Part shown: positions 23,490 to 34,069 of the stretch, in pieces
Position numbering within the stretch: the first letter of the stretch is position 1
Layout of the letters: every line of letters starts with the position of its first letter
Origin: Spirogloea muscicola
Lineage: Eukaryota > Streptophyta > Zygnematophyceae > Spirogloeales > Spirogloeaceae
Length of the DNA stretch: 52,844 nucleotides
Reading direction: 5' to 3'
NCBI GenBank assembly: GCA_009602725.1
Contig: WELB01000193.1
Location: 99,583-152,426 of the forward strand
Notes under the pieces: generated by a model
The model's database searches: none
The model's input: only the letters and a program-made list of their open reading frames with translations
Told to the model about the DNA's origin: nothing
Program-made: the position numbers and the translations under genes

Positions 23490-25698
23490 GCGAAGGCAGG
23501 CAGGGGCGCTGGGGCGCCGCCCTCAAGGGGCGGCCACTGGCGGCCAAAGCCGGCTGGAGTCCAGGGCAAGGCTCGAAAGCTCCTCCATGTGGTGAGGAGC
23601 CTACGCCTCATCCCATTTGCAACTTGTAGTCTGCGATCGGCAACATGCCGTATCTCTGATGAGGCTGTACAAGCATAGTTTCAAAATCCGTACAAGTAAT
23701 GTGCTGAGGAGTATGATACTCTTTCCTGCAATGTGGGTCTGCTCAGTCAGGACGCTACACAATGCATTGGCAGTAGTATCCATCATATGAAGAAGCCTTG
23801 TAGGGAGCGAAAGCTTAGGGAGTCTTCGCTTAGGGGATCTCTTTACACTGCTATCGCTGGTTAGAAATACAAAACAAGCATCTGCATTTGGGCCTTGCAT
23901 GATCATATATGGTCCCAGGCTTTGCTATCCTTGAGCCCATACAGTGGTAGCCTCTTATGCTTCATTCACCGTTGAGTAACAAACAGGCTGTCATGTACTT
24001 GTAGCTTGAGGGCTTGCCAAATGTGAAGGACGAGGTTTATGGCGCCCTCGATCTGTGGTGCGCATTTGAGCTGGACTTCCCACTGCTAGCACTCAAGCGC
24101 GCGCTTTCGCTGCTCCACCAGCAGCAGCAGAACAAGCGCATCATCCAGGTGACAGGCTCAGAAGTCCGCCAGAGAGTGCAGCATAATGCAGTGTATGACT
24201 TTTGGGCCCCTTTGAAGGGCCCAAAAGTGCTTGCTTGCGCCAGCATTTCCAGCATGGCAGGTCACATGTCCAATACTGACCATCTGCAGTCCAGAATAAA
24301 TTTCTAACACTTGCTTTGCACTGGTAGTCGTAACCTTCAACATATGGCGAATGCAGCTAGAGACTGGTTTGGCAGACACTGAAGGGCTCCTTTGAGTGGC
24401 AGTCATGCTTTGCTCAACACCAAAGAATGACTTACTGGACGGTCATCAACCTCGCCAGGTATGCAAGTGGCTGCTGAGCAAGGGCCAGGGGCGTACACTG
24501 GGGACATACCAAATGATGCTGGAAGCATATGACGCCGAGGGCCGGCTGGCAGAGGCGGAGGAGATGTGGGCGCGCATTGTTGAGGAGAGCAAGGAGTCCG
24601 TGCCCCGCTTCCTCTTCGCGCGCATGATGGCCATGTACTCGTTGCGGGAGATGCACACTGACGTGCTCAAGGTAAGTCTGCAGAACATTCAGCCTTACAT
24701 GATAAAGAACAAGCCTGATTTCTGTTGGGATTTCTGACGGGTGAGGCACTGCAAGTTTGGGTCAGCCAGAGTTGCAGGTCCAAGTTATCAGCAAGGAGTC
24801 TGAGGCGCTTTGGGGTTGCTATGGCCTGTCTACGGTGTTTAGATCCTTCCATGTACCTTGCTCCCTCTGTGTTCAGTTGTTGCTTCAAGCTTCGACGACA
24901 GGACCAAACACTGTCAGATATTGCATGAGGTTGTGCATAAAGCACGACTACTCTGAAGATCGCTACTTCTGATCATTGTATACAATAGTCTCTGCAACTC
25001 TCTTGTATTTGCTGCAGGTTTTCTTCACCATGGAGGAGCTTGGCATCCGGCCTGATGAAGCAATGGTGAAGAAGGCCGCCCATGCGCACATGGAGATGGG
25101 CCACCCAGAGCGGGCAGCGGCAGTGGTGCAGCGATACCCCGCCATTCGGTGGGAGTGGGACTATGTCAAAGGCCGGCGAATCAAAGTCAAGACGGTCTTG
25201 CGTGAACCAGCTAATGGTGAGCCCTAAATGATACCTGTGACTAACACTCTGAAAAGTTGGAATGTAAATCTTGAAGTGCACTTTGTTCTCTCGAACGGTT
25301 TGATTGTGGAAGACCCACTGCAAATGTAAGGCCCTCTTGGCTGGTTGTAGAGCATGGCGTTCATTACTAGTCGCAATTTTGATGTTATAGTTGTGCAATT
25401 CCAAAGAGGTGGGCAGGGCTGACTCATGACAATCAGATAACCAGCCTCAAGTACTGATCTGGGCCTCTGAACTGTAAGAACAGGAGAAGGCGGGGAGCCT
25501 GCAGACGAGGAGGTGGCGTGTTGTGAGAATGAAGCCTTGATTGGCGCTGATGGGGTGCATGACAGCGGGATCGTGACCCCTCCCCAAAGTGCAGAATTGG
25601 AGCACATAGGACTTTCAGGCCTGCTCCGTGCTGACACTGATGGCCTCTATGGCAAGGGTGCCACGGAGGGCAACAGCACATTTCCAAGGACGCCCTAA
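23490..25698 (+). CDS. Plant PPR protein, EMB1417/At4g18975-like (5' end unresolved)
   Basis: Organelle-targeted RNA-binding protein of the pentatricopeptide repeat class, inferred to act in plastid or mitochondrial RNA metabolism. Exons: 23490-23591 (GGHWRPKPAGVQGKARKLL), 24005-24148 (LEGLPNVKDEVYGALDLW), 24459-24671 (VCKWLLSKGQGRTLGTYQMM, then a PPR helix pair), 25018-25216 (VFFTMEELGIRPDEAMVKKA) and 25494-25698 (TAA). All junctions keep phase. The pattern of a basic linker, an LPNVKDEVYGAL block, a KWLLSKGQG block and a MEELGIRPDE repeat is that of the small land-plant subfamily containing At4g18975 and At4g21190, as I recall it. The last exon, acidic and without repeats, seems specific to this organism. 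The transit peptide and start codon were not located and probably lie in one or two exons upstream of 23490. Confidence 0.85.
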
Positions 25699-26039
25699 GC
25701 TTAACAAGGAAAATTCTTTTGTTTGCGTAAGAATAGGTTGACCAACTTAGGTTGGCAAAAGAAGACAATGTGAATGTTTACTCTGGAGTTGGGATAGAGA
25801 ATCACGGAGGTATGTGATGCACCTGCTTCAGGCACTGTTCTTATCTTGTGCCGACAATTTTCACAACTTCTGAAGACCGACTGCTGTGCACCTTGAGTGT
25901 GCTCGCTAGCATTACAATATCAAGAAAAAGCTGGTCAAAACTTTATCCAGAGGTCACGAGAATTCGAGTGAGCCAATGACAGCGACAAGAGAAATGATCA
26001 TGAGTGACGGGGTTTCGCTTGTTGACTGTAGTAAACATG

Positions 26040-26920
26040 GTGAACTAGAGGGGCGGATTGGATGACCATGCGACTCAGCTTACTGGGTCGCGGGAGCCTT
26101 TAAACAACGGCAAAGAGAGAAGGCGAACTTGCAGTGCGCAATGCTTTAAAGGTAGGCCAAGCCGAGCCATTACACTATTCTGGCAAATTAGTGCGAAGAC
26201 TGGGGCTACACAAAGCAAATGCCCCAAAATGTCCCGCCAAGTACACTGCCGATCGTCAATCAGCTTGGCCAGACGCTGCCTGGAGGGAGGACCATCACTT
26301 ACAGTAACCAAGAGTTAGATTTACAGCACACGATAGAAGTGGTCTCTCCAGTATGGTCCCTTGTAGTAGCTCTCCTTCTGCGCTTCGCTGATGGAGTCGC
26401 CCCACCTATAGCCTAGAGGGGGCAGCCAGGGCGCGGCAGCATGCAGATGCAAGGCATGAGCCAAGCAACGCTGCAGGGAATGGAAAGGCGCATGCACCAC
26501 ACCAGGGCCACAGAACCGGCGGCCATATAATACCTCCACTGCAGGCCTTGATTGCAAGCTCACAGGATGCGGCTCTCGCCCCCCCACTGTGGCCTATCCC
26601 AATTTACACATTGCTAACTCGTCGTTACGTAGGCCTTCCCCAGCCGAGCTTTCTCCTTTACATCCTTAGCCCTTTTGGCTTAGGTTTCTGCTTATCGCTC
26701 GTGACGCTCGGCCCCTGTAAAGCTTGTCAAACTTCTGGGCTAGCCATGAACGGCCAATCGCCCACGAAATCCAGAACTTCCTGCATCGCCCCATTATTAA
26801 AGACTTCGTTCTTGGTGGAAGAGATCAAGCAATTTGAGCCCCCCAATGTGTGTGGACGCTATGGCGAATGGCTACATCTTCCATGGTATGATCAGCGTAC
26901 GTCAGTTTCAGGCAAGAGAA
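26040..26920 (-). mobile_element. Non-LTR retroelement remnant, copy 2 (mutated)
   Basis: On the minus strand, 26340-26540 contains FHSLQRCLAHALHLHAAAPW, matching the SLQRSMARALHLRAGRALA region of copy 4 at 28.6 kb, but frameshifted. The start at 26045-26100 (tggatgaccat, later gtcgcgggagcctttaa) resembles 7935-7985 (tgggtgaccat, later ggccgtgagagtctttgg). Both may therefore mark related insertions. Confidence 0.5.
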
Positions 26921-26924
26921 ATAA

Positions 26925-27530
26925 AGAAAGTCGCTTCCAGATTGACAGCAGTGGCTGTGAGAAGCCAGCCCAAAGGAATGGACAAGGTCTGCAAGGGCCG
27001 GATGGCGCGGCCGGAAGAAAAGGTCTTCTGAAAAGGAGAAAGTGCTCGCCCACAGAGGGTAGGGGCTGGGAAAGTAGAAGTGGCTCTCCCAATGGGGGCA
27101 AGGGCTGTGAAAAGCCAACCCGAAAAGAAGTGACAAAGGTTCGAAAGAAGTGCGCGCCCATAGAAGAGAGGGGCTGGCAAAGCCAGCCCAAAAATGAATG
27201 GACAATGTCCAAAACCAAAGAAAGAGGAGCCGGAAAGAGAAGTGCTCGCCCATAGAGAAGAGGGGCTGGCAAAGCCAGCCCAAAAAATATGGACAATGTC
27301 CAAAGCCAAAGAAAGAGGAGTCGGAAAAAGGACTACAATACAGAACACTGCAGAACACATAGACGATGCAGAGGGAAGCTCAGTACCCACGAGTGAGCAA
27401 CATCAGGTCTGAGTAGCTCGCTGCAGGGAAAGAGCAAGCGCGGCCAGATTAACTGGTGGCTGGGAGAGGCCAGCCCAAAAGAATGGACAAGGTCTGAAGG
27501 AGTCGGAGTGCTAAGGACTGAGACAGCAGT
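26925..27530 (-). repeat. Tandem hairpin-tail repeat array with a retroelement C-terminal scrap
   Basis: At least six units of about 60-90 bp occur in the same orientation. The core in the best copies is gaggggctggcaaagccagc, which can fold as a short hairpin, followed by ccaaaa-n-atggacaatgtccaaagcc and then agtgctcgcccatagagaag. A retroelement C-terminal scrap (minus-strand reading AASYSDLMLLTRGY-stop) lies at about 27375-27425. The array is on the downstream side of the minus-strand copy at 27.5-28.0 kb and is best read as its 3' untranslated tail. Confidence 0.7.
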
Positions 27531-27540
27531 AAGCGAACTC

Positions 27541-28035
27541 TCAGTAACCTCTCGTCAGTAGATGCAAATCTGAGTAGCTAGCAGTAGCTGAGGCACTGCG
27601 CCGAGATCCAGAGGCGGCGGCCATAGCACGGCCTGCTCGCGTGTGGACGCCGTGGGCAAGAAAGCGTTGAAGCGATACGGCCAGGCGCATGCGGAAGACT
27701 TGTGCGAGCGAACCGGCGGCGTTGAAGCGGGCATCGCCCCTGGCAGACCCGGCCGCCGGTCAATGGCCTGGCGGGCAAGCCGCTGAATGAGATCCAGCCA
27801 GCGGCTGCCGAAAGCCCCGTGTCCATCCATCGCCAGGGCCGCGAATTCGTCCCCCACCGGGTGATCAGCATATTTTCGCTCCTTGCCCCGGGCCGCCTGG
27901 CCGACCGCGTGCCCTGCAAACGACGCCGATCTGGTGGGATTGGCGGAGTCGATGCAGTCAGTTGTCACCACATCAGCGGTGATGCGAGGACGCCGCCGGG
28001 CGGGATGGCGACCAGGTCGGCGCGTCGCGTATGGC
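27541..28035 (-). mobile_element. Non-LTR retroelement C-terminal fragment, copy 3 (frameshifted)
   Basis: Minus-strand reading frames give, in order: RRADLVAIPPGG; DVVTTDCIDSANPTRSASF; RGKERKYADHPVGDEFAALA; WLDLIQRLARQAID; then after frameshifts RMRLAVSLQRF and GRAMAAASGSRRSAS; and finally SYSDLHLLTRGY-stop at 27541. The RxAD, then D(V)V, then Lys-Tyr-Ala-Asp series resembles the restriction-enzyme-like endonuclease (REL) domain at the C-terminus of R2-type non-LTR retrotransposon proteins. At least two frameshifts make it a pseudogene. No reverse-transcriptase motif is present, so the copy is 5' truncated, as is typical for this mode of insertion. Confidence 0.7.
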
Positions 28036-28119
28036 TAAATGACGGAGGGGCCAAATGACGGAGGGGCCTGAAGGAAGTGCTCGCCCGTTGAGGTGCTCGC
28101 CCATTGAGGATAAGGGGAG

Positions 28120-28290
28120 GGCTCGCCCATAGAAAAGAGAAGTGGCTCTCCCAATGGGGGCAAGGGCTGTGAGAAGCCAGCCCGAAAAGAATTGACAAGG
28201 TTCGAAGGGGCCAAACTACGAGCTAAGCAGCGATTGCGGGGCCTGAAGAGGCTATGGCAGAAAAAGAGGGGGCTAGCCAGCAGGCGGGGC
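28120..28290 (+). repeat. Hairpin-tail repeat unit between two opposed retroelement fragments
   Basis: Contains ggcaagggctgtgagaagcc and then agcccgaaaagaattgacaa and ggttcgaaggggccaaac, nearly identical to the unit at 8195-8310 and to the reverse-strand units at 33.05-33.52 kb. It lies immediately upstream of copy 4 (plus strand) and beyond the 5' side of copy 3 (minus strand). Confidence 0.7.
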
Positions 28291-28297
28291 ACGTCTT

Positions 28298-28735
28298 CTC
28301 CTGGACGTGGTGACCACCAACTCTTATGACCGCTCACATCCAACCCAGTGTGCCACCAAGGCTGGGTATGCGGTAGCCTGCGCCGCCCGGGCCAAGGAGC
28401 TAAAATACGCAGATCACCCGCGGGACGACGAGTTCTTCCCGCTCGCCATCGATACGCACGGGGCGCTGGGCGCTCGGTGGCTCGAGCTGCTCAACCAGCT
28501 CTCTCGTCACGCCATTGCCCGCCGCTTCCATGGGGAGCCGGTGGACTCCCATGCAGCAGGGTCGCTAGCGCAGGTGTACGGCATGCGCTTGGCCGTCTCG
28601 CTGCAGAGGTCTATGGCCCGCGCGCTGCACCTGCGTGCAGGCAGAGCCCTCGCTGCTGCCTCTGGCTCTGGCCAGGGGACCCGCTTCCAGGAACTCAGTC
28701 TCTCTGACCTGAGGCTGCTTAGCAGGGGTTACTGA
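28298..28735 (+). mobile_element. Non-LTR retroelement C-terminal fragment, copy 4 (open frame)
   Basis: The best-preserved copy, open for over 140 codons to a TGA at 28733-28735. Landmarks: ARLLLDVVTTNSYDRSH, ACAARAKELKYADHPRDDEF, THGALGARWLELLNQLSRHA, GMRLAVSLQRSMARALHLRA and LSLSDLRLLSRGY-stop. The Asp and the Lys-Tyr-Ala-Asp motif fit the REL nuclease core described for copy 3. There is no start codon because the copy is 5' truncated. Its 3' flank (28736-28880) carries the tail with the gggctggctttttccagccc hairpin. Similarity between copies is in protein as much as DNA, which suggests the family encoded protein during its spread. Confidence 0.75.
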
Positions 28736-29220
28736 GTGCTTCGTAGCTGCTTCGTTTCTTTTCAGTGCTTGTTGTTTTTCGTACTTCCCCTGGCCCCTTC
28801 TCGTCCTTTGTTCATTCTTTTCTGGGCTGGCTTTTTCCAGCCCCTATCCTCAATGGGCGAGCCCTTCTCTCGCTAGCAAAGCCAGCCCAGAAAAGAATGG
28901 ACATTGTCCGCAGTCCTCAAAAGGCCACAAAATAGTCCCAGGAAAGACAAAACTACACACAAAGACACGAAATGATGCAGACGGATGCTCAGTAACCACG
29001 AGTGAGCAACAGCAAATCAGAATAACTCGAACCAGGAAAAGCGGCACTCTGCCGAGACCCTGAGGCAGCATCCATAGCGCGGCCTAAAGGTCCATCCTCC
29101 CCCGTTCTGAGATAGCATCTTCAGGCCCCTTCGTAGCTGCTTAGCGCTTTAGGCTGGGAAAGGCCAGCGCAATAGGAGTGGACAAGGTCCAAAGAGCCAA
29201 AAGGTGCCGGAAAAACAACA
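28736..29220. repeat. Retroelement tails and a further C-terminal scrap
   Basis: 28830-28890 carries two hairpin-tail motifs: gggctggctttttccagccc (28826-28845) and a second unit in the other orientation (agcaaagccagcccagaaa). On the minus strand, about 28996-29085 encodes GRAMDAASGSRQSAAF and then YSDLLLLTRGY-stop, another copy of the conserved end. A related unit lies at 29150-29200 (ggctgggaaaggccagcgc). Confidence 0.65.
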
Positions 29221-29541
29221 ACCCCACCTCTTTTCACCTTGCACCCTTGAACCGATGACCAAAGGGCAGTGGCAGTGAAAGGGCCACCCTACAGGAGGCT
29301 TCAAAAGCTATGAGGCTCATTGGGCAAGCGCTGGGTCCACCAATTAAGCCAAATATTGATGGGACCATTCACAATATCGTTGTGACCAACGCCAACTGTC
29401 GCTCTCGTCAAACGCTCGTTAGGGCGCCCGGCGGGGTTTAAGCCGGCCCACCCCCCCATCCCACAGCCCAGCGCCGGGTTTACCGCCGCCGCCCGCGCCA
29501 CCGCTGCCGCTCCCGCCGCCGCCGCGGCTGCCGCCGCCGAN

Positions 29542-29865
29542 ACCAGACGTACAAGAACCACCGCAACGGCATCAAGAAGCCCAAGCGCAACAAGTACCAC
29601 TCGCTCAAGGGGGTGAGCGCCGCTGCCGCCACCACCCCCGCCATAACCGCCGCCGCCGCCGCCGCCGTCGCCGCGGCTCCTGGCAGCCTCTGCCGCTAGA
29701 GGAGCTCCATCTCAGTGGTGGCTGCTGGGCTTACTGTTTCCCGTTGGCCTCCTGCTCCGATGGCTGTGCCAGATGGACCCCAAGTTCCTGCGGAACCAGC
29801 GGTACGCGAAGAAGCACAACAAGCGAGCTGGCGACGCCGACGCCCCCGACGGCGACGAGGAGTAG
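29542..29865 (+). CDS. RPL29: 60S ribosomal protein eL29, first exon missing
   Basis: Small basic protein of the large cytosolic ribosomal subunit. Two exons are clear. 29542-29612 encodes QTYKNHRNGIKKPKRNKYHS and then LKG, ending at a GTGAGC donor. 29773-29865 encodes MDPKFLRNQRYAKKHNKRAG and an acidic tail ending EE-stop. The KG/MDPKFLRNQRYA junction is the family hallmark; eL29 is normally about 60 residues. The expected N-terminal 10 residues (the MAKSKNHTAHN-type start) are absent. The first visible exon begins directly after a single N at 29541 inside a GCC-repeat tract, so the start was most likely lost in a collapsed gap there. The Asp/Glu-rich last ten residues extend the usual end slightly. 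Confidence 0.93.
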
Positions 29866-30390
29866 GCGGGCCGCAGAGCAGCGGCACTCCCGCCGAGGGC
29901 TTGTCGAAGAGCGGCACTCTGCCGGTGGCTTCCAGACGCATGGAGGCTTACTCGCTGGGCAGCCTGGACTTGGCACGGCACGAGCCCAGCTCGCCTGTAG
30001 GGTCGCCGGTAGCGCGCTCTGCCGTCGTGATGGCGGCTGTCGCAGTTACAGACGCGTGTGTTAATATGGAGGATGGGTATCAGTCCTACCTTGTTTGTAT
30101 GATCGCAGGCAGGCTTGTTTCAGCTGGGTGGCTATGCAGTTATTAGTGTCATTGATTACCCTGGTTGACGCACAAAGCAGACAATCACGTGATGCTCTCG
30201 CTGGAGACTACACAGCTGTCACCTACGCTCAGCGTGCAGGCGATCTTGAGCATTTCATGTTCTCACTCCCACAACAGCCTCTTTCCGTCTCATTTGTTTT
30301 GGTGCTTGCTGCATCTGCGTCTAATCATGCAAATCCACATCTATACATCCATTGGAAGACCCCTGGTGTTACGTATTACAATGTTGACAA
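29866..30390. other. Downstream flank of eL29
   Basis: No gene recognised. Plus-strand frames over 30095-30390 are open, but without family resemblance or a convincing start, and are interrupted by splice-like signals. Confidence 0.4.
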
Positions 30391-32364
30391 TCAAATTTCA
30401 ACATCTAGAGTAAGCTGTCTGCTCAGAGTTGCAGCTGTGGAGATATCTAGACGGATCTTGATCACAAGGAGACACCGTCTTATATCCTTATCAAAGACCT
30501 GGCTGCCTAGAGGAGGATCTTGCCCTCCACAGTCAATGTCATCAGATAATTGGCTAAGTGGGACTAATCTACTATGTCTTTTGCATCGTGCTCCTTGGGG
30601 CTCCGACATTGCAGATGTTGCCTCCGCCAGCCTGAGCGCCACTCTGATGACGACCTGCGCAAAAGATGGCCCACAGTGCCCAGCAGTATCAAAGATGAGA
30701 GCAGTCAGAGTCTCCGGAGCAGTATTTGGACCCAAGCTCGAGTCTAGCATTGATGAAAGCGACTGTACCTCCGCTGTTCCAAGTGAAGTGTCCAGGAGGC
30801 AATGTATGGGGAGGCCAGAGGCTGACGGACTAGGGAGGACAGGATCCTCCTCTTGTTCTTCTAGGCCTTCAGAATCGAGCTCCGATGCTGGAAGTGCAGC
30901 AGCCCAGCCCGTGAAAGAGAGTTGCTCCACCCAAGTCTGGGCTCCAGTAATCTGAGCAAGATGAAGAAATGATAAAGTGCCTCAAATAAGTCTGAGTCCC
31001 TTTGAACAAACGCTAGAGGCTTCTAGAACTCTGGCAGCAAGCTGGTGGTGTGGAGCTTGCAGAAAGGTGGAAGGGCTTGCGAACATGTGGCTTGATGAGG
31101 CTGCCGCCGAAGGCCGACAGCTCCACTATACTGCCCCTTGCTGATCTCTGAATATGGGCCTCATCCACCGGGGTGGCGAGGATGACCCCTTCAGGCAGCC
31201 TGATCTCGCAGCAGAGCAGGTGGCGTCCTTTGCAAACATGACAACAGATGTGGCTCAGGTCAGTCATTCTTACTTGCCCACTGGCACCTGACTTTTCGTC
31301 TGTTTGCCGGAATGAAAAGTATAAAATGAAGAGACTCAAGTCAATAAGGTTCTGCATGTAGGGTACATAATTGACATAAATTTGTAAGTTGTGGTCTTCC
31401 AAGAATGCTACTCGAGGCAAGCCGCCGGGCAAAGTACCTCCTTGTGCAGCTGCTGAGGACATCGCTGTCGGGAGGAGTACCAGGTCGGACTTGCAGATGG
31501 AAGAGCCTCTCAGTTGTGGCTCTGGCGAGGTCATCTGCAGTAGCTGCAGAGGCATCGCCACCCGCTCCACTAGCGACTGAAGTCGTACGCCTGCAGTGCA
31601 CAAGGTAGCCCGCCTGCAAAGGGTCGCTGTGATCACTCGTGGTGTGTTTATTGACTGCTCATTTAAGTGCCACAAATAAGTGCCACAGAGCTTGGCTGAT
31701 GTCAATCTCGTGTAATGACAAGTCAGTACTTAGTGCCACTCTCTGCATCCATCAGCAATGCTCGACAGCAAGCTTACACACCTGCTCAACCAACACATCG
31801 TCTGACTGGAGTGTCGCTTACCTGAGCAGGAAACCGTGCACGCCAACCCTCCCCAGACTCTATGATGGGCTTCTGCGCTGGCGTCAGACTGGCGACGGCT
31901 GCGCTGCTCCAACGTTTCCCATGGAAGGAATTGTCCGGCTGCACAGAGGCCCTGCTCTGAGGACCTGCACCGTAGCTGACAAGCCAGAGGACACCCGTTG
32001 AGCATCCACATCCTGAGAGATGGCACGTCAAATTGCGTAGAGCTCGCGTGCTGATTTCTGAGTTACAGCTGGTCATGCCACTGCTGAGCTGAGAATATCG
32101 ATCTGTTGGTGAGCAGCAGAGCGTACCATTCAGTTGCCGGAGAAAGCGGCGCAGGGGCGCGTTGGCAATGCCGGCCACGAAGCAGTGCGCCGACAGCTGG
32201 ACGCGCGCCGCGCCGCATGGCGGCCTCCCGATGTGATGGCTGTGGCTCTTGGCTCCTTCGCTCGTTGGCTGCTGATCGTTCACAGCGGTGCCGGCTCCCG
32301 GCTCGCACGTCCACGGCCGCCTAGCTGCGCGCCAGCTGCCGGGTCGCAGCAAGCGGCGGCGCAA
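30391..32364 (-). CDS. Unresolved minus-strand multi-exon gene(s)
   Basis: Several minus-strand segments have protein-like composition, but I recognise no family and could not assemble a full model. From upstream to downstream they are: about 32000-31820 (NSFHGKRWSSAAVASLTPAQ, ending at a GTAAGC donor); 31605-31385 (in one frame TTERLFHLQVRPGTPPDSDV and RRYFARRLASSSILGRPQ); 31260-31013 (CCEIRLPEGVILATPVDEAH and SARGSIVELSAFGGSLIKPH, ending in a stop); and 30930-30391 (ELDSEGLEEQEEDPVLPSPS, LSSMLDSSLGPNTAPETLTA). The plus strand is also open across part of this region. One gene or two is undecided. Confidence 0.35.
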
Positions 32365-32504
32365 CTAGGCGGCGGGCAGTCGCCGCCGAGGGAAGTGAGC
32401 ACCTGGTGAATTGCGTGTTCATTCCCGTCATTCTGGGCTGACCTTGTCAGTAGTAATCAGTATTTAAATCTCCCTCGCCCCACTTTGGGAAGAAAAAGGA
32501 TATA

Positions 32505-32800
32505 GCTGGTGTAGTGAGGCCAGCCCAAAGAGAAGAGGGGCTGGCAAAGCCAGCCCAGAAAAGAATGGACAATGTCCAAAGCCAAAGAAAGAGGAGCCGG
32601 AAAAGGACCACACTACACTGCAAAACACATAGACGATGTAGAGGGAAGCTCAGTACCCACGAGTGAGCAACATCAGGTCTGAGTAGCTCGCTTTTTTAGG
32701 CTGGCTTTGCCAGTCCCTCTTCTCTATGGGCGAGCACTTCTCTCTTTTGCCAGCCCTTCTTCTCTATGGGCGAGCACTTTCTTCAAAACACTGCAGAACA
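32505..32800 (-). repeat. Hairpin-tail units and retroelement C-terminal scrap
   Basis: 32515-32600 repeats the agaggggctggcaaagcc unit with atggacaatgtccaaagcc. About 32640-32695 encodes on the minus strand the SYSDLMLLTRGY-stop end again. 32696-32790 carries inverted units (ggctggctttgccagtccc, tctatgggcgagcacttc repeated twice). Confidence 0.65.
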
Positions 32801-32813
32801 CAGACGATGCAGG

Positions 32814-33031
32814 GAAGCTCAGTACCCACGAGTGAGCAACATCAGGTCTGAGTAGCTCGCCGCAGGGAAAGAGGCACTCCGCCGAGACCCAGAGGCGGCG
32901 GCCATAGCACGGCCTGCTCGCGTGTGGACGGCGTGGGCAAGGGAGCGTTGAAGCGATACGGCCAGGCGCATGCGGAAAACTTGTGCGAGCAAAGTGGCGG
33001 CGTTGAAGCTGGGCGTCGCCCCTGGCATCAT
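32814..33031 (-). mobile_element. Non-LTR retroelement C-terminal fragment, copy 5
   Basis: The open minus-strand frame contains SFNAATLLAQVFRMRLAVSL, SLAHAVHTRAGRAMAAASGS, RRSASFPAASYSDLMLLTRG and Tyr-stop. It is close to copy 3 and keeps the frame where copy 3 is shifted. It is 5' truncated inside the domain and followed downstream by a tail array at 32.5-32.8 kb. Confidence 0.7.
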
Positions 33032-33039
33032 CCTCCCCG

Positions 33040-33530
33040 TTCTGCCATAGCCTCTTCAGGCCCCACAGTCGCTGCTTAGCTCGTAGTTTGGCCCCTTCGG
33101 ACCTTGTCAATTCTTTTCGGGCTGGCTTCTCACAGCCCTTGCCCCCATTGGAAGAGCCACTTCTTCTTCTTCAGGCCCCGCAGTCGCTGCTTACTTAGCT
33201 CGTACTTTGGCCCCTTCGAACCTTGTCAATTCTTTTCGGGCTGGCTTCTCACAGCCCTTGCCCCCATTGGGAGAGCCACTTCTTCTCACAGCCCTTGCCC
33301 CCATTGGGAGAGCCACTTCTTCTTTAGGCCCCGCGACTGGGAAGAAGTGGCAGTCGCTGCTTAGCTCGTAGTTTGGCCCCTTCGAACCTTGTCAATTCTT
33401 TTCGGGCTGGCTTCTCACAGCCCTTGCCCCCATTGGGAAGAAGTGGCTCTCCCAATTGGGGCAAGGGCTGTGAGAAGCCAGCCCGAAAAGAATTGACAAG
33501 GTTCGATTGGGAGAGCCACTCCTTCCCTGG
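33040..33530. repeat. Nested array of tail repeats forming a large palindrome
   Basis: Four or more copies of the unit (ttggccccttcgaaccttgt, caattcttttcgggctggct, tctcacagcccttgccccca) run in the same orientation from 33060 to 33438. Then one copy is inverted. Left arm 33382-33438, 11-nt spacer 33439-33449, right arm 33450-33506: 57-bp arms with one mismatch that I can see (cccccattggg against ccccaattggg). Confidence 0.85.
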
Positions 33531-33535
33531 CAGAC

Positions 33536-33760
33536 CCGGCCGCCGGTCAATGGCCTGGCGGGCAAGCCGCTGAATGAGATCCAGCCAGCAGCTGCCGAAA
33601 GCCCCGTGTACATCCATCGCCAAGGCCGCGAATTCATCCCGAACCGGGTGATCAGCATATTTTCGCTCCTTTCTTCTGCTCGCTGCAGGGAAAGAGGCAC
33701 TCCGCCGAGACCCAGAGGCGGCGGCCATAGCACGGCCTGCTCGCGTGTGGACGGCAAATG
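33536..33760 (-). mobile_element. Non-LTR retroelement C-terminal fragments, copy 6 (rearranged)
   Basis: 33536-33670 encodes on the minus strand ERKYADHPVRDEFAALA, with the nearby MDVHGAFGSCWLDLIQRLAR. 33690-33755 encodes AAASGSRRSASFPAA. The order and spacing differ from copies 3 and 4: the LAVSLQR segment between them is missing, and a tail repeat adjoins the downstream side. This indicates deletion or repeat-mediated rearrangement. Confidence 0.65.
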
Positions 33761-34069
33761 TATGGCCAGTTCAAAGAAAAGGTCATGCACCATGACTTGC
33801 AGGTCCTGCTGTTTCTGTCCATGAACAGAACCACTTCTGTCCGTGATCGTGTTGATCTCCTACCCTGCGTGATCCGCGAAGCTTGCTTAAGTCCCTTGAA
33901 ATAGATACGATTTAATGGGCAGAAAGGGCAAGTGCTGCTAACGCGATGCCATTTAACTGTCCGCAACTTAGCGGCGAAACTGTAGCACCCGACAGCTTAA
34001 CAACACCGCGGGAAGCGACGGGAATCTTGCTGGCCAGCCAGCTTGGCCTGGCCGGGGCGCCGCCCCGCC

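Noticed and set aside
26548-27255. 235-codon plus-strand frame
   Set aside because: It runs antisense through the retroelement tail array, and its repeated peptide pattern simply mirrors the tandem units.
32724-33800. Several overlapping open frames suggesting small proteins
   Set aside because: They are composed of retroelement C-terminal pieces and tail repeats joined at random; the same pieces recur elsewhere in other orders.
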